A DNA stretch of 64,000 nt, from NCBI RefSeq assembly GCF_000337035.1, contig NZ_AOJL01000026.1, positions 62,001 to 126,000 on the forward strand. The letters are read 5' to 3'. Positions within the stretch are counted from its first letter, which is position 1. Each line of letters begins with the position of its first letter. Below the pieces are notes generated by a model. That model made no database searches and was not told the origin of the DNA. It worked only from the letters and a program-made list of their open reading frames with translations. The DNA comes from Halorubrum coriense DSM 10284. GTDB lineage: Archaea; Halobacteriota; Halobacteria; Halobacteriales; Haloferacaceae. Position numbers and translations under genes: made by a program. Below are positions 7,405 to 17,412 of this stretch, one piece after another.

Positions 7405-8580
7405 CTATTGCGTCTGGTGGTCGGCCACGATATCAGTGAGAGATGGCTCCACGATCTGGCGGAACGAATGGAGCGTTTGGATGGCATTCCGAATTGAGTC
7501 ATCTGGCTGCTCCGTGTCTAATGGGACAGACTTGGCGAAGTATGCGTAACTGCTATCGACGATCTCCCAGCCATTATTCTCTAGACGGTCCAATTCATTT
7601 TCGTTGAGTTTGGTGTGGAGTTGCTGTCGAATCTGCTGTTTGTCTCCACGTTCAATGTCAAGTCGGAGGCGGATGTCTGGGTGGTCACGGTTGAGATGGA
7701 CGTGGAGTTCATATTCGATTGTCACGCTGCCTGCAACGTTACCCCAGTCTTTTTTAGCGAAGTTGATATACGTATTAGGCCGGTTGTTGACGGTCCATTC
7801 CTCATGATCACCATCTAATTCACCGAAGAACGCTGTTTCGAGGCGATTGAACACCTTATTTTTATCATCTTCGTATGCTTGGACTAGGCGGTCGATAGTG
7901 TCTGCGTATTCAGTGTAGAGTTTCGTCTCGTCGGAGATGGTGGTGAAGTCGTCCATGTTGAGTGTCTGTTGGATTGTATCGAGATAATCAGCGAACTGTG
8001 CGTAGCTTTTCGATGGGTACTGCCCATGGCTCGTTCGTAATACGTCCTCAAAGTAGGGAACGACAGACTCCCAAGAGATATCGACGAACGTCTCTGATTT
8101 TGATGAACGCGCATTCCCGGGAGCGAGATACACATACTCACTCACACCATCGTGTTGGCTGACATCGAGATCGCCAAGCTCAGTTGCTTGGGCATATCGT
8201 CTCGTTTGGACCCCTGTTTCTGCTGCATCGACTTTCAGTTCGATAACGACATACCACGCATCCTCACACCACAACAGGATGTCAAAGACGCCGTCTTCTG
8301 TCGGGACCTGGGAGTGGACCTCAATTTGCCCGAGATCAGATCGCGTCGACGAGAGTGACGTACTGTCATGGGCTGTAATTGCGTTCAAGAAGGCCTGAAG
8401 TACATCTGATCCAAACCCGTGAGGATTACTCGAATCTAGAAAGTAAACCAGCAAGTCCTCCCAGTACCGTTCGCGTTTAGCTTCTCCGAGAATATCTAAT
8501 GTCGTTGTCGGAGGACGATCAACACCAGCTAACCGCTCCTCGATATCTTGGAGGTGAGTCTCTAGCGTTGTTTCTGACAC
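7405..8580 (-). CDS. PD-(D/E)XK nuclease-family protein
   Basis: 391 residues starting at a GTG. The N-terminal third is a PD-(D/E)XK domain of the PDDEXK_4 type: E41 in RYWEDLLVYFLD, D100 in VFDILLW, E114-L-K116 in VVIELKVDA, and Q125 in the following helix. The C-terminal half (about 200-391) is mixed alpha/beta and unrecognised. It has its own TATA-like tracts just upstream, so it may be transcribed apart from the helicase gene 60 nt away. Its G+C is well below the core chromosome. A defence or repair role with the helicase is inferred. Confidence 0.8.
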   Translation of the reverse strand: MSETTLETHLQDIEERLAGVDRPPTTTLDILGEAKRERYWEDLLVYFLDSSNPHGFGSDVLQAFLNAITAHDSTSLSSTRSDLGQIEVHSQVPTEDGVFDILLWCEDAWYVVIELKVDAAETGVQTRRYAQATELGDLDVSQHDGVSEYVYLAPGNARSSKSETFVDISWESVVPYFEDVLRTSHGQYPSKSYAQFADYLDTIQQTLNMDDFTTISDETKLYTEYADTIDRLVQAYEDDKNKVFNRLETAFFGELDGDHEEWTVNNRPNTYINFAKKDWGNVAGSVTIEYELHVHLNRDHPDIRLRLDIERGDKQQIRQQLHTKLNENELDRLENNGWEIVDSSYAYFAKSVPLDTEQPDDSIRNAIQTLHSFRQIVEPSLTDIVADHQTQ

Positions 8581-8640
8581 AGATATATAATATTACAGAT
8601 CACATAAAGTACCAGTGGACTGGGCCGGCGAAGATTCTCT

Positions 8641-11600
8641 TCACTCCTCCTCAGTTGCTTTCAGCTCGGTAGGGGTATCACCTGAAGAATCGTCCTGAGA
8701 CAATTGATAGTGAATTGTTTCGACATCCACTCGCGCATCCTCGGGCTCAATCTCAGTTAGTTCACTGAATCCGTTGATCACTACCTGCGGATCACCTTTG
8801 TACTCGTTAACGCTGATATTCTCGAACCGATACCAAGTATCGCTCTCTACTGTGGGTGGGTCAGCACTTGCCCAGGAGACGACTTTGACTGAATCAGTGT
8901 GGTCCTCAAGTACACCGCCTTGATGTTTCTTCGCGTGTGTGTCGTCCCAGAGATGGGCGACTCGGGCTTGGAGCGTGTTTTGATTCCCCGTGGGATCAAG
9001 CGACACAATACGGTCGGCATTTGTCGCTGTATCGACGTACTGGTCGATCTCGTCGATAAAGCGTGATTGGTCCTCTTGATTCGACTTCGTGATGACATCA
9101 AGCGTCCGTGCGCTCCGGGTGATGGCAACGTAAAAGAGGCGACGCTCTTCGGAAAGCGTATTCATATCGACCTCTCGAACGGGTTCAAGTAACTCTGAGT
9201 TCCGATCAGTGGCAGGAAAGCCCATGCCATCTTCAGAGGCGTGGGTCACGATGACGTGATCCGCCTCACGGCCTTTCGCTTGGTGGACAGAACAAACAGT
9301 GACACCGTCCTGCTGGTCGCTACCGCTTGTATATGGAATTGACCGGTCATGAAGTCGCTTGCGGACAGCATCAAGGTGGCTAACGGCGTCGTCATACCGG
9401 CAGAGCACCATAATCTCGTTTGGATCACAACCACTGTCTATGTAATCGGCGACGAGGTGGGCCACGAGCTCGGCAGTGTACTTTACGTAGTCATACTCGC
9501 GGTAGCCACCCAGAAGGTGTTTGACGACGGCGGCAGGGGCGTCTGAAGCCGCAGTCGTCTGCTTGACAAGTTGATTCTCGTTTTGTTCGATCAGCTCAAC
9601 ACTCGCTTTGACGAGTTGTGAGGGGGATCGGTAATTTGTATCGAGTGTAGTAGTGGCAGTGTACTCGAACCGCTCTTCAAAATTAATGAAGAGGTCGACA
9701 ACAGCACCTTGGAACGAGTAGATACTCTGCCAGTCATCACCGACCGCAAATAGCTGCGCATTATCTGGCCCAGATAGCTGTGCGATAAGCTGTAATTGGT
9801 CTTGGCCGATGTCTTGAAACTCGTCGACAAGAACGTGTTCATAGCCAGGAGTAGCGGGGTCTGCTCCGGTTGAGAGTAGTGATGCTGCTTCGTAGATCAT
9901 ATCGGTAAAATCGATATTCCCTGATTCTCTCAACCGAGTTTCGTACGCGTTCAACAAGAGCCCCCCACACATGCCGAAATAATACTGGGAGGATTGATCT
10001 ATCGAGAGGCGGGACGGGATTTCCGAAGGCTCAATTTCGAACGTTCGAGCAAGTTCAATAAATCGGGTGAACATCTGCTGAATTGGGATATTGCGGTTGT
10101 GAATCTCGTATGTCTCATTCACGAGTTCTTCATGAGACCGTCGATCGAGTGAGACATGATGATGTGTGAGTCGGTGCGTGAGAGCTTGGCGTAACCGGCC
10201 CGTATCAAATTCAAACTGATACGTTTCGAGGAGAACGGCGTCACGGTCATCGAACACCTCTCGAGCCCAGTGGATTTTCTCGATGTATTCTTCGCTTGAT
10301 TGCGTAAACCAATCTGCGACCTGGCCATCTTCGTCAATACCGTAATGTTCGATCCAAATCTCGGCTTCTGGGAGGTAGAAATCAGGCCGATATGCGCTGA
10401 TTTCCGTAGGCCTATCAGCGTCGGAGTCTGTAGATTCCGAATCAGTCCCTGTCTGGTCTCCCTGTGAATGTGACTGATCTAGGTCTGCCCGATATTCGTA
10501 CTTGTAGTCGATTTGATGGACATATAGAAAGTCGGCAATGAGCTTCTCAGCGCGCGATTTGACCTTCTCACCACGTAATGTTTCATACTCCTCGCGTCGG
10601 AGGTGTTCAACAAACTCCTCTTTTGTCTCAAAATCTGTCTCGCTAACGGTGGGTAACTCACTTTGGAGAAGAAAATTCGAGAAGTGCTCATAGAACGTCT
10701 CCGGGACGAGTTCTGTACGTTGCTCAAGAACATCATCGACGAGATGCTCCAGGTCATCACCATCAAACACGTCTGGTCTTCCACCAGTTGTATTCGTAAT
10801 AACTGAGTAACCGAAGGAGTGTAGCGTTGAGGCCTTGATCCCCGTAATATCGAACTCTTCACGTAGTCGCCGTTGCAATTCTTCGGCAGCCTCGTTGAGA
10901 AACGTCACGACGAGAATATCTGCGGGGTCTACATCCTGATATTTGACAAGGTACGCAACACGAGTCGTCAGTACAAGCGTTTTGCCGGTCCCAGCGCCAG
11001 CAATAACACGGTTGTATGAATCATTTCGAATAACTGCTTCCCGCTGATCCCGATCAAGTGTCGTCTCATCCTGTCCAACAGCATCAAAAAATGATTGCCT
11101 CCGTCTGAGTTCACTCTCGACGAAGCGGTCGTTGTACCTGTCGCGGTTCGTGAGTAACTGACCAACTTCTGCAAGATTACGTTCAAATCCCCGGATCAGT
11201 GGGTGTGCGGTTGCGATCCCAGTGGTCTCTTCGACCGATGACCGAAGCGCTCCCAACTCCGCCTGTAGCGTGGCAGATCTTGACGTTAATGTCTCTTGAT
11301 CATGCCCGGTTAGGTATGACTCCGTGTCAAGATAGGGTTGCATACGATTGAGAAGGTTCAACAGACGGTCCTCAAACTGATCGCACATTTCGTGAAACCG
11401 CTTCTCACGGGCGCTCGTTACCACAGAGTCCCGTTTGTGAAGGTACACGGCAGAGCCGATAATAGGGATTCCAACAGCCAACGCGGCCCATCGGGTGGCA
11501 GACATGTCCCAGTGGGTTTCGTCACTGATTGCCTGTGCGTCTGCAACCACAGTTTTCCAGATCAGAACCGCCGTCAGAACAATCAGCGATCCACTCCAAA

Positions 11601-11760
11601 TCCAAGATGGTTCGTTGGCGAATGAGAATCCACTGATAAATACGCTAATCGCAATAACAGATGGGAGGGTAGCGACAAACAGAATTGCTCCGATTCTCCG
11701 AATGGGGCGTATGTTTCTGATAGGAAGAGAGTCATACGATAGAGTAGAATCAGTCATCAA
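8641..11760 (-). CDS. membrane-anchored helicase IV/UvrD-family protein
   Basis: 1039 residues. Three hydrophobic segments (about 24-45, 53-70, 90-107) precede an SF1A helicase. Walker A is AGAGTGKT, the UvrD Walker B is VLVDEFQDI, motif III is VGDDWQSIYSFQG, and the C-terminal motifs include VCSVHQAKGREAD and LFYVAITRS. An insertion with YRPDFYLPEAEIWIEHYGI is characteristic of helicase IV (HelD) and resembles a nuclease-fold module. A membrane anchor is unusual for this family. The ATG pair at 11760 follows a TATAAA-type element (11790-11795 on the other strand). It probably acts with the adjacent nuclease. Confidence 0.85.
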   Translation of the reverse strand: MMTDSTLSYDSLPIRNIRPIRRIGAILFVATLPSVIAISVFISGFSFANEPSWIWSGSLIVLTAVLIWKTVVADAQAISDETHWDMSATRWAALAVGIPIIGSAVYLHKRDSVVTSAREKRFHEMCDQFEDRLLNLLNRMQPYLDTESYLTGHDQETLTSRSATLQAELGALRSSVEETTGIATAHPLIRGFERNLAEVGQLLTNRDRYNDRFVESELRRRQSFFDAVGQDETTLDRDQREAVIRNDSYNRVIAGAGTGKTLVLTTRVAYLVKYQDVDPADILVVTFLNEAAEELQRRLREEFDITGIKASTLHSFGYSVITNTTGGRPDVFDGDDLEHLVDDVLEQRTELVPETFYEHFSNFLLQSELPTVSETDFETKEEFVEHLRREEYETLRGEKVKSRAEKLIADFLYVHQIDYKYEYRADLDQSHSQGDQTGTDSESTDSDADRPTEISAYRPDFYLPEAEIWIEHYGIDEDGQVADWFTQSSEEYIEKIHWAREVFDDRDAVLLETYQFEFDTGRLRQALTHRLTHHHVSLDRRSHEELVNETYEIHNRNIPIQQMFTRFIELARTFEIEPSEIPSRLSIDQSSQYYFGMCGGLLLNAYETRLRESGNIDFTDMIYEAASLLSTGADPATPGYEHVLVDEFQDIGQDQLQLIAQLSGPDNAQLFAVGDDWQSIYSFQGAVVDLFINFEERFEYTATTTLDTNYRSPSQLVKASVELIEQNENQLVKQTTAASDAPAAVVKHLLGGYREYDYVKYTAELVAHLVADYIDSGCDPNEIMVLCRYDDAVSHLDAVRKRLHDRSIPYTSGSDQQDGVTVCSVHQAKGREADHVIVTHASEDGMGFPATDRNSELLEPVREVDMNTLSEERRLFYVAITRSARTLDVITKSNQEDQSRFIDEIDQYVDTATNADRIVSLDPTGNQNTLQARVAHLWDDTHAKKHQGGVLEDHTDSVKVVSWASADPPTVESDTWYRFENISVNEYKGDPQVVINGFSELTEIEPEDARVDVETIHYQLSQDDSSGDTPTELKATEEE

Positions 11761-12118
11761 TCATGAATTGTTGATGATGATCACATGACTATAAACTGTT
11801 TGCTTCCAGATCATTATCTCCTCAAAGGTGGTTCGAGCTCTTTGAGACAGATTTCACAACCGATCAATCCTTTTCCTCAACCGCTAAGGTTTCGCGTTCT
11901 TTGGGTAAACCAGCTTAGGATATGATCTCGAAAAGGGTAGTGAGGATGCTCCGATCTGCCGAGTGCCCCCACAGCAACTCACGACGCCGAGAATGTCTTT
12001 CCGCCGCCGACTGCACCGAATCTCGACGCTCAGCATATACGGCTGCGAGCCTAACTGATGGTAGATGCGGTGGGATCCACGACCCGCGCTCCGGCGACTT
12101 TCGAGGCTGGTGACTTCA
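11761..12118. other. gene-free interval with helicase promoter
   Basis: The first 40 bases hold the promoter of the helicase gene (TATA-type element at 11790-11795 read on the minus strand). No convincing coding frame, tRNA or repeat was seen in the remainder; the short open frames there have poor codon structure. Confidence 0.5.
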
Positions 12119-12742
12119 ATGACGCTCACACAAACACAGATACGCGAGTACGACCGCCGTGCGATGGATAGTGCGGAGACTGCCACGGCGACGTTCGGAA
12201 TCGGCTGTTTCTGGGGGCCTGATGCCCAGTTCGGTGCGATGGACGGCGTCGTTCGCACCCGGGTCGGCTACGCCGGCGGTACAAAGCACGATCCGACGTA
12301 TCACGCGTTAGGCGACCACACGGAAGTGGTCCAAGTTGAGTTCGATCCCGACACGGTAGCGTATCGAGACCTTCTGAATCGGGTGTTCGAGTCGCACAAC
12401 CCACAGCACCAGAGCAGAAAAACACAGTATCAGAATGTCGTGTTTGCTGGGACGGAAGACCAACGAGCAGTCCTCGACGAATTTCTCGCTACGCGAGGGC
12501 TCACTGCCGATGGGATCGGAACACGCATCGAGCAGCTCTCACGCTTCTACCCCGCTGAGGAGTACCATCAGAAGTACAAACTCCGGTCCGTCTCCTCGCT
12601 CATGGACGCGTTTGAGGCGGCGGGATACGGCGACGATGAGTTGCGGGAATCGCCAATCGCTGCCAAGCTGAACGGGTACGCCGCCGGGCATGATGTTGGC
12701 ATTGACGAGGAACTCCAGGCACCCGATCGCGGGAGAGTATAG
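12119..12742 (+). CDS. msrA: peptide-methionine (S)-S-oxide reductase
   Basis: 207 residues from the ATG at 12119; a second in-frame ATG at 12164 would also give a complete enzyme. The catalytic GCFWG motif is present (FGIGCFWGPDAQFG), followed by VVRTRVGYAGG, the YHALGDHTEVVQVEFDP segment and the C-terminal FYPAEEYHQKY. MsrA reduces methionine-S-sulfoxide in damaged proteins, using a cytoplasmic reductant. It stands alone on the plus strand within the island, so oxidative-stress repair was probably brought in as cargo or lies between inserted segments. Confidence 0.92.
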   Translation: MTLTQTQIREYDRRAMDSAETATATFGIGCFWGPDAQFGAMDGVVRTRVGYAGGTKHDPTYHALGDHTEVVQVEFDPDTVAYRDLLNRVFESHNPQHQSRKTQYQNVVFAGTEDQRAVLDEFLATRGLTADGIGTRIEQLSRFYPAEEYHQKYKLRSVSSLMDAFEAAGYGDDELRESPIAAKLNGYAAGHDVGIDEELQAPDRGRV

Positions 12743-12971
12743 ACACCAGTAGTTTGGTGGCGACGGACAGCGTCGTCGACAGGGGCTAGTCAAGTGGATA
12801 ACGCGGATCTCCGACGGCGGCGGTTCCGACATGATTACCCTTACGCCGCTTGATTGAGACCCCCTCGCACCGTAGATACCACGTCCCGGAGTGAATCGGC
12901 AACCGCCACGGGAAGCCTCGCGGCTTCGATGGACCCGTAGGCTTTCACCTGTCACGCAGTAACGGACTAGT

Positions 12972-14114
12972 GTGTCCACCGACCAGTCCCATCAGTCTGT
13001 GTCCGGTCTCGATGTACTCATCTCCGGTGGATCGATGGGCGGGCTCTTCACCGGGATTTCTCTCGCACGATCGGGCCACAGTCCAACGATCTACGAGCGG
13101 TCGGCAGGGGCGCTCAAAAGCCGCGGCGGCGGGATCGTCGCCCAACAGAACATCCGTCGATTTCTCAGCGACCACGACATCGTTGACCCGGATGAGATCA
13201 CGACGCGGTCTCACGAGCGTCGGTTTCTCACGGAGGGCGGCGGCGTCGAACGCGCCGTGTCCGAAACGATGGTGTTCACGTCGTGGGACGCGCTCTATCG
13301 ACAGCTCCGCAACGCCTTCCCCGACGAGCAGTACCGAACTGGGACAACGGTCACAGGCGTGACGCCCGAGACGGCCACGGCCACGACCGATGACGGGACA
13401 GAACGGTCGGCGGACGTGGTTGTCGCCGCCGAGGGTGGTCAGTCCGCGACACGCGCACAACTACATCCCGACGTGGAACCGGAGTTCGCGTCCTACGTCG
13501 CATGGCGTGGCGTCGTCGACGAAGCGACCCTCCCAGCTGTATGTGTCGAGGCGTTCGACGAGATGTTCACGTTCTACCAGGGGGCCGATCAGCTCATTCT
13601 CGCGTACTTCATTCCGGGCCCGGACGGCGAGACTGAGCCGGGCTCGCGTCGGCTCAACTGGGTGTGGTACGATACCCTCGACGGACGGGACCGAGGTGCG
13701 ATATTCACAGACACGAGCGATACCGAACAACGGTTCTCCGTCTCACCGGGTCAGTTGCGCGAACCGGTTCGTCACCGACAGCGCGATCGCGCAGCGAAGC
13801 TCCCGCCCGTGTTCGAGACACTCGTTAGTGAGACACCAGACCTCTTCGTACAGGCGATTTACGACCTGACGGTCCCATCGATGGTCACAGGTCGAGTGTG
13901 TCTACTCGGAGATGGTGCGTTCGTTGCCCGCCCGCATACGGCAGCGGGGACCGCGAAGGCAGCTGGTGATGCAACCGCGCTCGCCGAAGCTCTTGCGAGT
14001 CACGGATCGATCAACGAGGCGCTCGCGGCATGGGATCAAGCACGCACTGAGTACGGTACCACACTCGTCGCCCGTGGGAAGCAGATGGGTGACGTGCGGC
14101 TGAATCTAGACTGA
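12972..14114 (+). CDS. FAD-dependent monooxygenase
   Basis: 380 residues from a GTG at 12972. The N-terminal Rossmann motif is a slightly altered GxGxxG (SGGSMGGLFTGISLARSG, about 18-35). The second FAD-binding element CLLGDGAFVARPHTAAGTAKA is near 310-330, with the family's GD dipeptide. Overall layout matches class A flavin monooxygenases such as dihydroxypyridine or salicylate hydroxylases. The substrate cannot be read from sequence. No pathway partners are adjacent. Confidence 0.82.
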   Translation: MSTDQSHQSVSGLDVLISGGSMGGLFTGISLARSGHSPTIYERSAGALKSRGGGIVAQQNIRRFLSDHDIVDPDEITTRSHERRFLTEGGGVERAVSETMVFTSWDALYRQLRNAFPDEQYRTGTTVTGVTPETATATTDDGTERSADVVVAAEGGQSATRAQLHPDVEPEFASYVAWRGVVDEATLPAVCVEAFDEMFTFYQGADQLILAYFIPGPDGETEPGSRRLNWVWYDTLDGRDRGAIFTDTSDTEQRFSVSPGQLREPVRHRQRDRAAKLPPVFETLVSETPDLFVQAIYDLTVPSMVTGRVCLLGDGAFVARPHTAAGTAKAAGDATALAEALASHGSINEALAAWDQARTEYGTTLVARGKQMGDVRLNLD

Positions 14115-14341
14115 TAGGGTTCGAAGTGACTGCTTGAACGCGTGTTGCGTGTCGCGGCCTCGAGCAGGTCAGTTACCGCTGTCGATACAGTGGTGAGTAC
14201 TGGCGGGTGGTCATCAACATCAGCGTAGCAAACCTAACGCAGGACATCTGAGAGAGATTTGGGTTAACAAATAAGCGAGACCCTGTCGTGGTATACGCCC
14301 TCGAAGTGCGGTTATTAGTAGTTTGTTACCATAGCACATCT

Positions 14342-15199
14342 ATGCGAGTTCTCACGTGGAACGTCAAGGGTGCGTTCCCATACCAAGCAGAGGAGGACAT
14401 CGAGGCGCAGTTCGAGTATCTCAACGACCTAACACAGAAGCCGGATTTGTTGCTGCTGAATGAGGTGAATCAGTACAGACGGGAACTGATCCGCGACCTC
14501 GTCACCGATACGTTGGGATACGATGGTGTTGTCGACACACTCTCGTGGGCGAACGAGCTGCGTGAGAGTGAAATCCCCCCACATCACGATATCGGGCATA
14601 CGAACGGCAATCTGACGGCCGTTCGTGATAGTAGTTGTATCGAACACTCTCCATTGGAACTCTTTGATGAAGTCTACGATGATGAGGATATCAAGCACCT
14701 CACTACGCACTATCCTGAGAAAATTCTCGTCACGACGTGTGAACTCGCTGGGGTAGAAATCGAGGTTTGGAATGTACGTGCCGTTCCAGGGGGCATGAAG
14801 GGTGAAGAAAAAATCAAGATCTTCGAGACGGTGTTCCAGCGGATCATCAATGGCGAGGAGAAACTTCGAATTCTCGCAGGCGATTTCAACTCTCCGGATG
14901 AGGAGTTACCCGATGGGCAGGCTGTCTTCCACATTGATGATAAGGATCCAAAGATCCGTGACCGGTGGCGAAATGCAGCGCTAAACATCCTCAAGGGACT
15001 AGGCCACGTCGGGATGGTAGACGTATTCCGGTATCAATGGGGATACGGAGATGTTGATACGCTAGACGAGAGCTTCGGAAACAGTCGTTTCGACCATATT
15101 ATTGCATCCGAGGAGTTGACTCCGACCGATTGCTATTACGACGCTGAGTCACTCGATTACAGTGACCACGCTGCACTCATCGCTGACTTCAAAATCTGA
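14342..15199 (+). CDS. endonuclease/exonuclease/phosphatase-fold protein
   Basis: 285 residues, starting at the ATG at 14342 because LTWNVKG is the canonical first strand; an upstream in-frame start at 14288 adds an unlikely hydrophobic stretch. EEP motifs are in order: WNVKGAFPY, LLLNEVNQY (catalytic Glu), the LAGDFNSPDEE motif and the C-terminal SDHAALIADF His. The family cleaves phosphodiester bonds (DNase, APE1 or sphingomyelinase types). The small size and the island setting favour a nuclease, but the substrate is unknown. Confidence 0.8.
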   Translation: MRVLTWNVKGAFPYQAEEDIEAQFEYLNDLTQKPDLLLLNEVNQYRRELIRDLVTDTLGYDGVVDTLSWANELRESEIPPHHDIGHTNGNLTAVRDSSCIEHSPLELFDEVYDDEDIKHLTTHYPEKILVTTCELAGVEIEVWNVRAVPGGMKGEEKIKIFETVFQRIINGEEKLRILAGDFNSPDEELPDGQAVFHIDDKDPKIRDRWRNAALNILKGLGHVGMVDVFRYQWGYGDVDTLDESFGNSRFDHIIASEELTPTDCYYDAESLDYSDHAALIADFKI

Positions 15200-15276
15200 A
15201 CGCTAGCACGACAAACCATAATCAAAGCGGCAACTCGCAACAGACACTTTCCGTCGGGACTTGTGTTGTGTGACGT

Positions 15277-16185
15277 ATGGATATCGATCGAGCTCGTGGT
15301 GTTCTCTGTGGAATCGCTTGTGGGGACGCGCTTGGCCGGCCGGTTGAGTTTATGTCTGCGTCCGAGATTCGGGCTGAGTACGGGCGGCTCGACGAGATGA
15401 TCGGACACGGAACGTGGAACCAGCCCGCTGGGACGATCACGGACGACACCGAGCAAGCGCTGTGTATCGCACGGAGCCTCGCCGAGCAACACAAGTTCGA
15501 TCCGGCGGACATTGCCGACCGGTTCGTCGCGTGGTATGACAGTGGCCCATTCGATATTGGGGGGATGACGAGGCGGTCGTTGAGCCGACTCAAACACGGT
15601 GACGAGTGGGACGAAGCAGGCCAGCACGTGTGGGAGCAGAGCAGAGAAGGCCAGAACGCGGGGAACGGGAGTGTGATGCGATGCGCACCGCTTGCCATTC
15701 CGTACGCGACAGACCGGCAACGACTTGTGGGGGTGAGTCGGCAGTCCTCGCAGATCACGCACGCTGACCCGCGGTGTACGTACGGCTGCGCAGTGCTGAA
15801 CCTCACGGTGGCGGGCCTCCTCGACGACGTGGACACGCCGCTACAGGACGCGCTTGACAGCGTCGGCTCAGACGCGACTGGTGAGCTTGTGACGGCGCTT
15901 CAACCGCTCGCTCGTGGCGAGTCACCAGACACGTTAGAAACGTCAGGATACGTCGTCCACTCCCTACAGACGGCACTCCACGATGGGCTGTTCACTGAGA
16001 GTGCCGAGGAGGCGATCGTGACTGCGGTCAATCGCGGTGGAGATACCGACACGATCGGGGCGATTGCGGGTGCGGTCGCAGGTGCGCGGTTCGGCGCATC
16101 GGCGCTTCCTGATCGGTGGCTTGATGCGATTGACGAGGCTGGCGAACTCAAATCGATAGCAGACCAACTCGTGGAGCTGGCATGA
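15277..16185 (+). CDS. ADP-ribosylglycohydrolase (DraG family)
   Basis: 302 residues of the DraG/ADP-ribosyl-hydrolase fold. Key metal-binding segments are visible: GDALGRPVEF near the N-terminus, TDDTEQALCIARSL, the GNGSVMRCAPLAI motif and RGGDTDTIGAIAGAVAGA near the C-terminus. All acidic metal ligands expected for the family appear present. It would remove ADP-ribose from proteins or nucleic acids. Its last 294 bp are repeated, ungapped and about 83 percent identical, at 24113-24406. Such enzymes can oppose ADP-ribosyltransferase toxins, but no partner toxin is recognised here. Confidence 0.88.
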   Translation: MDIDRARGVLCGIACGDALGRPVEFMSASEIRAEYGRLDEMIGHGTWNQPAGTITDDTEQALCIARSLAEQHKFDPADIADRFVAWYDSGPFDIGGMTRRSLSRLKHGDEWDEAGQHVWEQSREGQNAGNGSVMRCAPLAIPYATDRQRLVGVSRQSSQITHADPRCTYGCAVLNLTVAGLLDDVDTPLQDALDSVGSDATGELVTALQPLARGESPDTLETSGYVVHSLQTALHDGLFTESAEEAIVTAVNRGGDTDTIGAIAGAVAGARFGASALPDRWLDAIDEAGELKSIADQLVELA

Positions 16186-16335
16186 CGAACGCACGCTTCT
16201 ACAACCTCTCTTGAACATCATTACTGACTGGCACACAAGACCCGGTCCCAGTCAGATTAGTCGGAGCTACAATTGGTTGTTAAGAGTGTGCTATCCTGGC
16301 AAGCAGTTTTATAATTTCGTTGAGTCTGTCGGGTT

Positions 16336-17412
16336 GTGAGCAGCGACGTTGAGCCGAGCGACTGGGCACGTCTTGATCCGTGGTTTGAGGCGTACCTCGG
16401 CTCCGGAAGCGGTGCGGGGACGCATCGGTCTGACCGGGAGAGAGTGCTACGGGCACCGAAACAAGAGTGGGGAGCGATTGATGTAGTGGCCCAAGCCGGA
16501 TTGAACTCGAAGCCCACGCGGTTCTGTAGTCCACCCCTACAAGTCACGAACAAAGACCAATTGACCGAGTGGTGGACCGAGCTCGATTCCTGGTGGGATG
16601 CCTTCAGTAAAGCAGGCCACCAGAAGGCAATCGAGATCGCTGACCTACTTGAACAATCCAACGAGTGGTGGGCAACATCCGCAGTTCCCTTCGAGACGGA
16701 CCCGTTGGCTGCGGACATAACGGGGACGCGAACGCTTAGGGGGCCAGTACGACCGAGCGGTGAACTAGACTGGTCACAGTGGCTCGCGCAGTTACTTGAA
16801 CCATCTGCGGCGCTCGTCAGAGAATTGTTTGGCGTTCCAAGTGACGACCCACCGAACGAAGTACTCCGTGAGGCTCGACTCCCGAAAGAGGACGGTGGGC
16901 GACGCCGGGCAGATATTCTGGTTCGGCATCCCGACTACGGAGTCTCAATCGAAGTGAAACTCGGCGATGAGAACTATCGGAAAACTCCGGAGACGGCGCG
17001 ACTCATCGAACGGCACTACGATGACGTGGGATGGAACCACGCCCTCCTGTTACCGAAGCGGCAGCGTGGTCGTCTCAACGCAGTTGTGTCGCCAAGTATC
17101 GATGAGCAAGCGGACGGGACGCGTGAGATCGTGTGGGACGAATCGGGACCAATTACCGTCCTGTACTGGCAGGACGTCGCTGCAGCGGTTCGAGCGGTAC
17201 TACAGCGAGGTGATGTCGTCGACGATCACTGGGCAGCAAACGCGTATCTCTTCTGTGCGGCGGTTGAACAGCACATCGCAGGCTTCCAACCGCAGCCTGT
17301 GATCGACCGGATGGTCGACCCATCAGGTGTCGTTGAGACGGTGCGACCGATCGTTGTCTCAGACGCACTCGACGAACAGTTAACATATCTCCGGTCGAGA
17401 CTCGACTTATGA
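16336..17412 (+). CDS. PD-(D/E)XK nuclease-like protein of a two-gene cassette
   Basis: 358 residues from a GTG at 16336. The central part carries a PD-(D/E)XK core: D193 in RRRADILV and E206-V-K208 in VSIEVKLGDENY. The N-terminal 120 residues are rich in tryptophan pairs (WWTELDSWWDAF, EWWATSAV). It overlaps the downstream gene by ATGA, so the two proteins are probably made together in fixed ratio. No helicase domain is present. A restriction-like defence function or a toxin-immunity pair is inferred from the layout. Confidence 0.72.
   Translation: MSSDVEPSDWARLDPWFEAYLGSGSGAGTHRSDRERVLRAPKQEWGAIDVVAQAGLNSKPTRFCSPPLQVTNKDQLTEWWTELDSWWDAFSKAGHQKAIEIADLLEQSNEWWATSAVPFETDPLAADITGTRTLRGPVRPSGELDWSQWLAQLLEPSAALVRELFGVPSDDPPNEVLREARLPKEDGGRRRADILVRHPDYGVSIEVKLGDENYRKTPETARLIERHYDDVGWNHALLLPKRQRGRLNAVVSPSIDEQADGTREIVWDESGPITVLYWQDVAAAVRAVLQRGDVVDDHWAANAYLFCAAVEQHIAGFQPQPVIDRMVDPSGVVETVRPIVVSDALDEQLTYLRSRLDL

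Noticed and set aside
11922-12113. Short plus-strand frame upstream of msrA
   Set aside because: Arg/Ser/Cys-rich, no start context, no conserved-looking segment.
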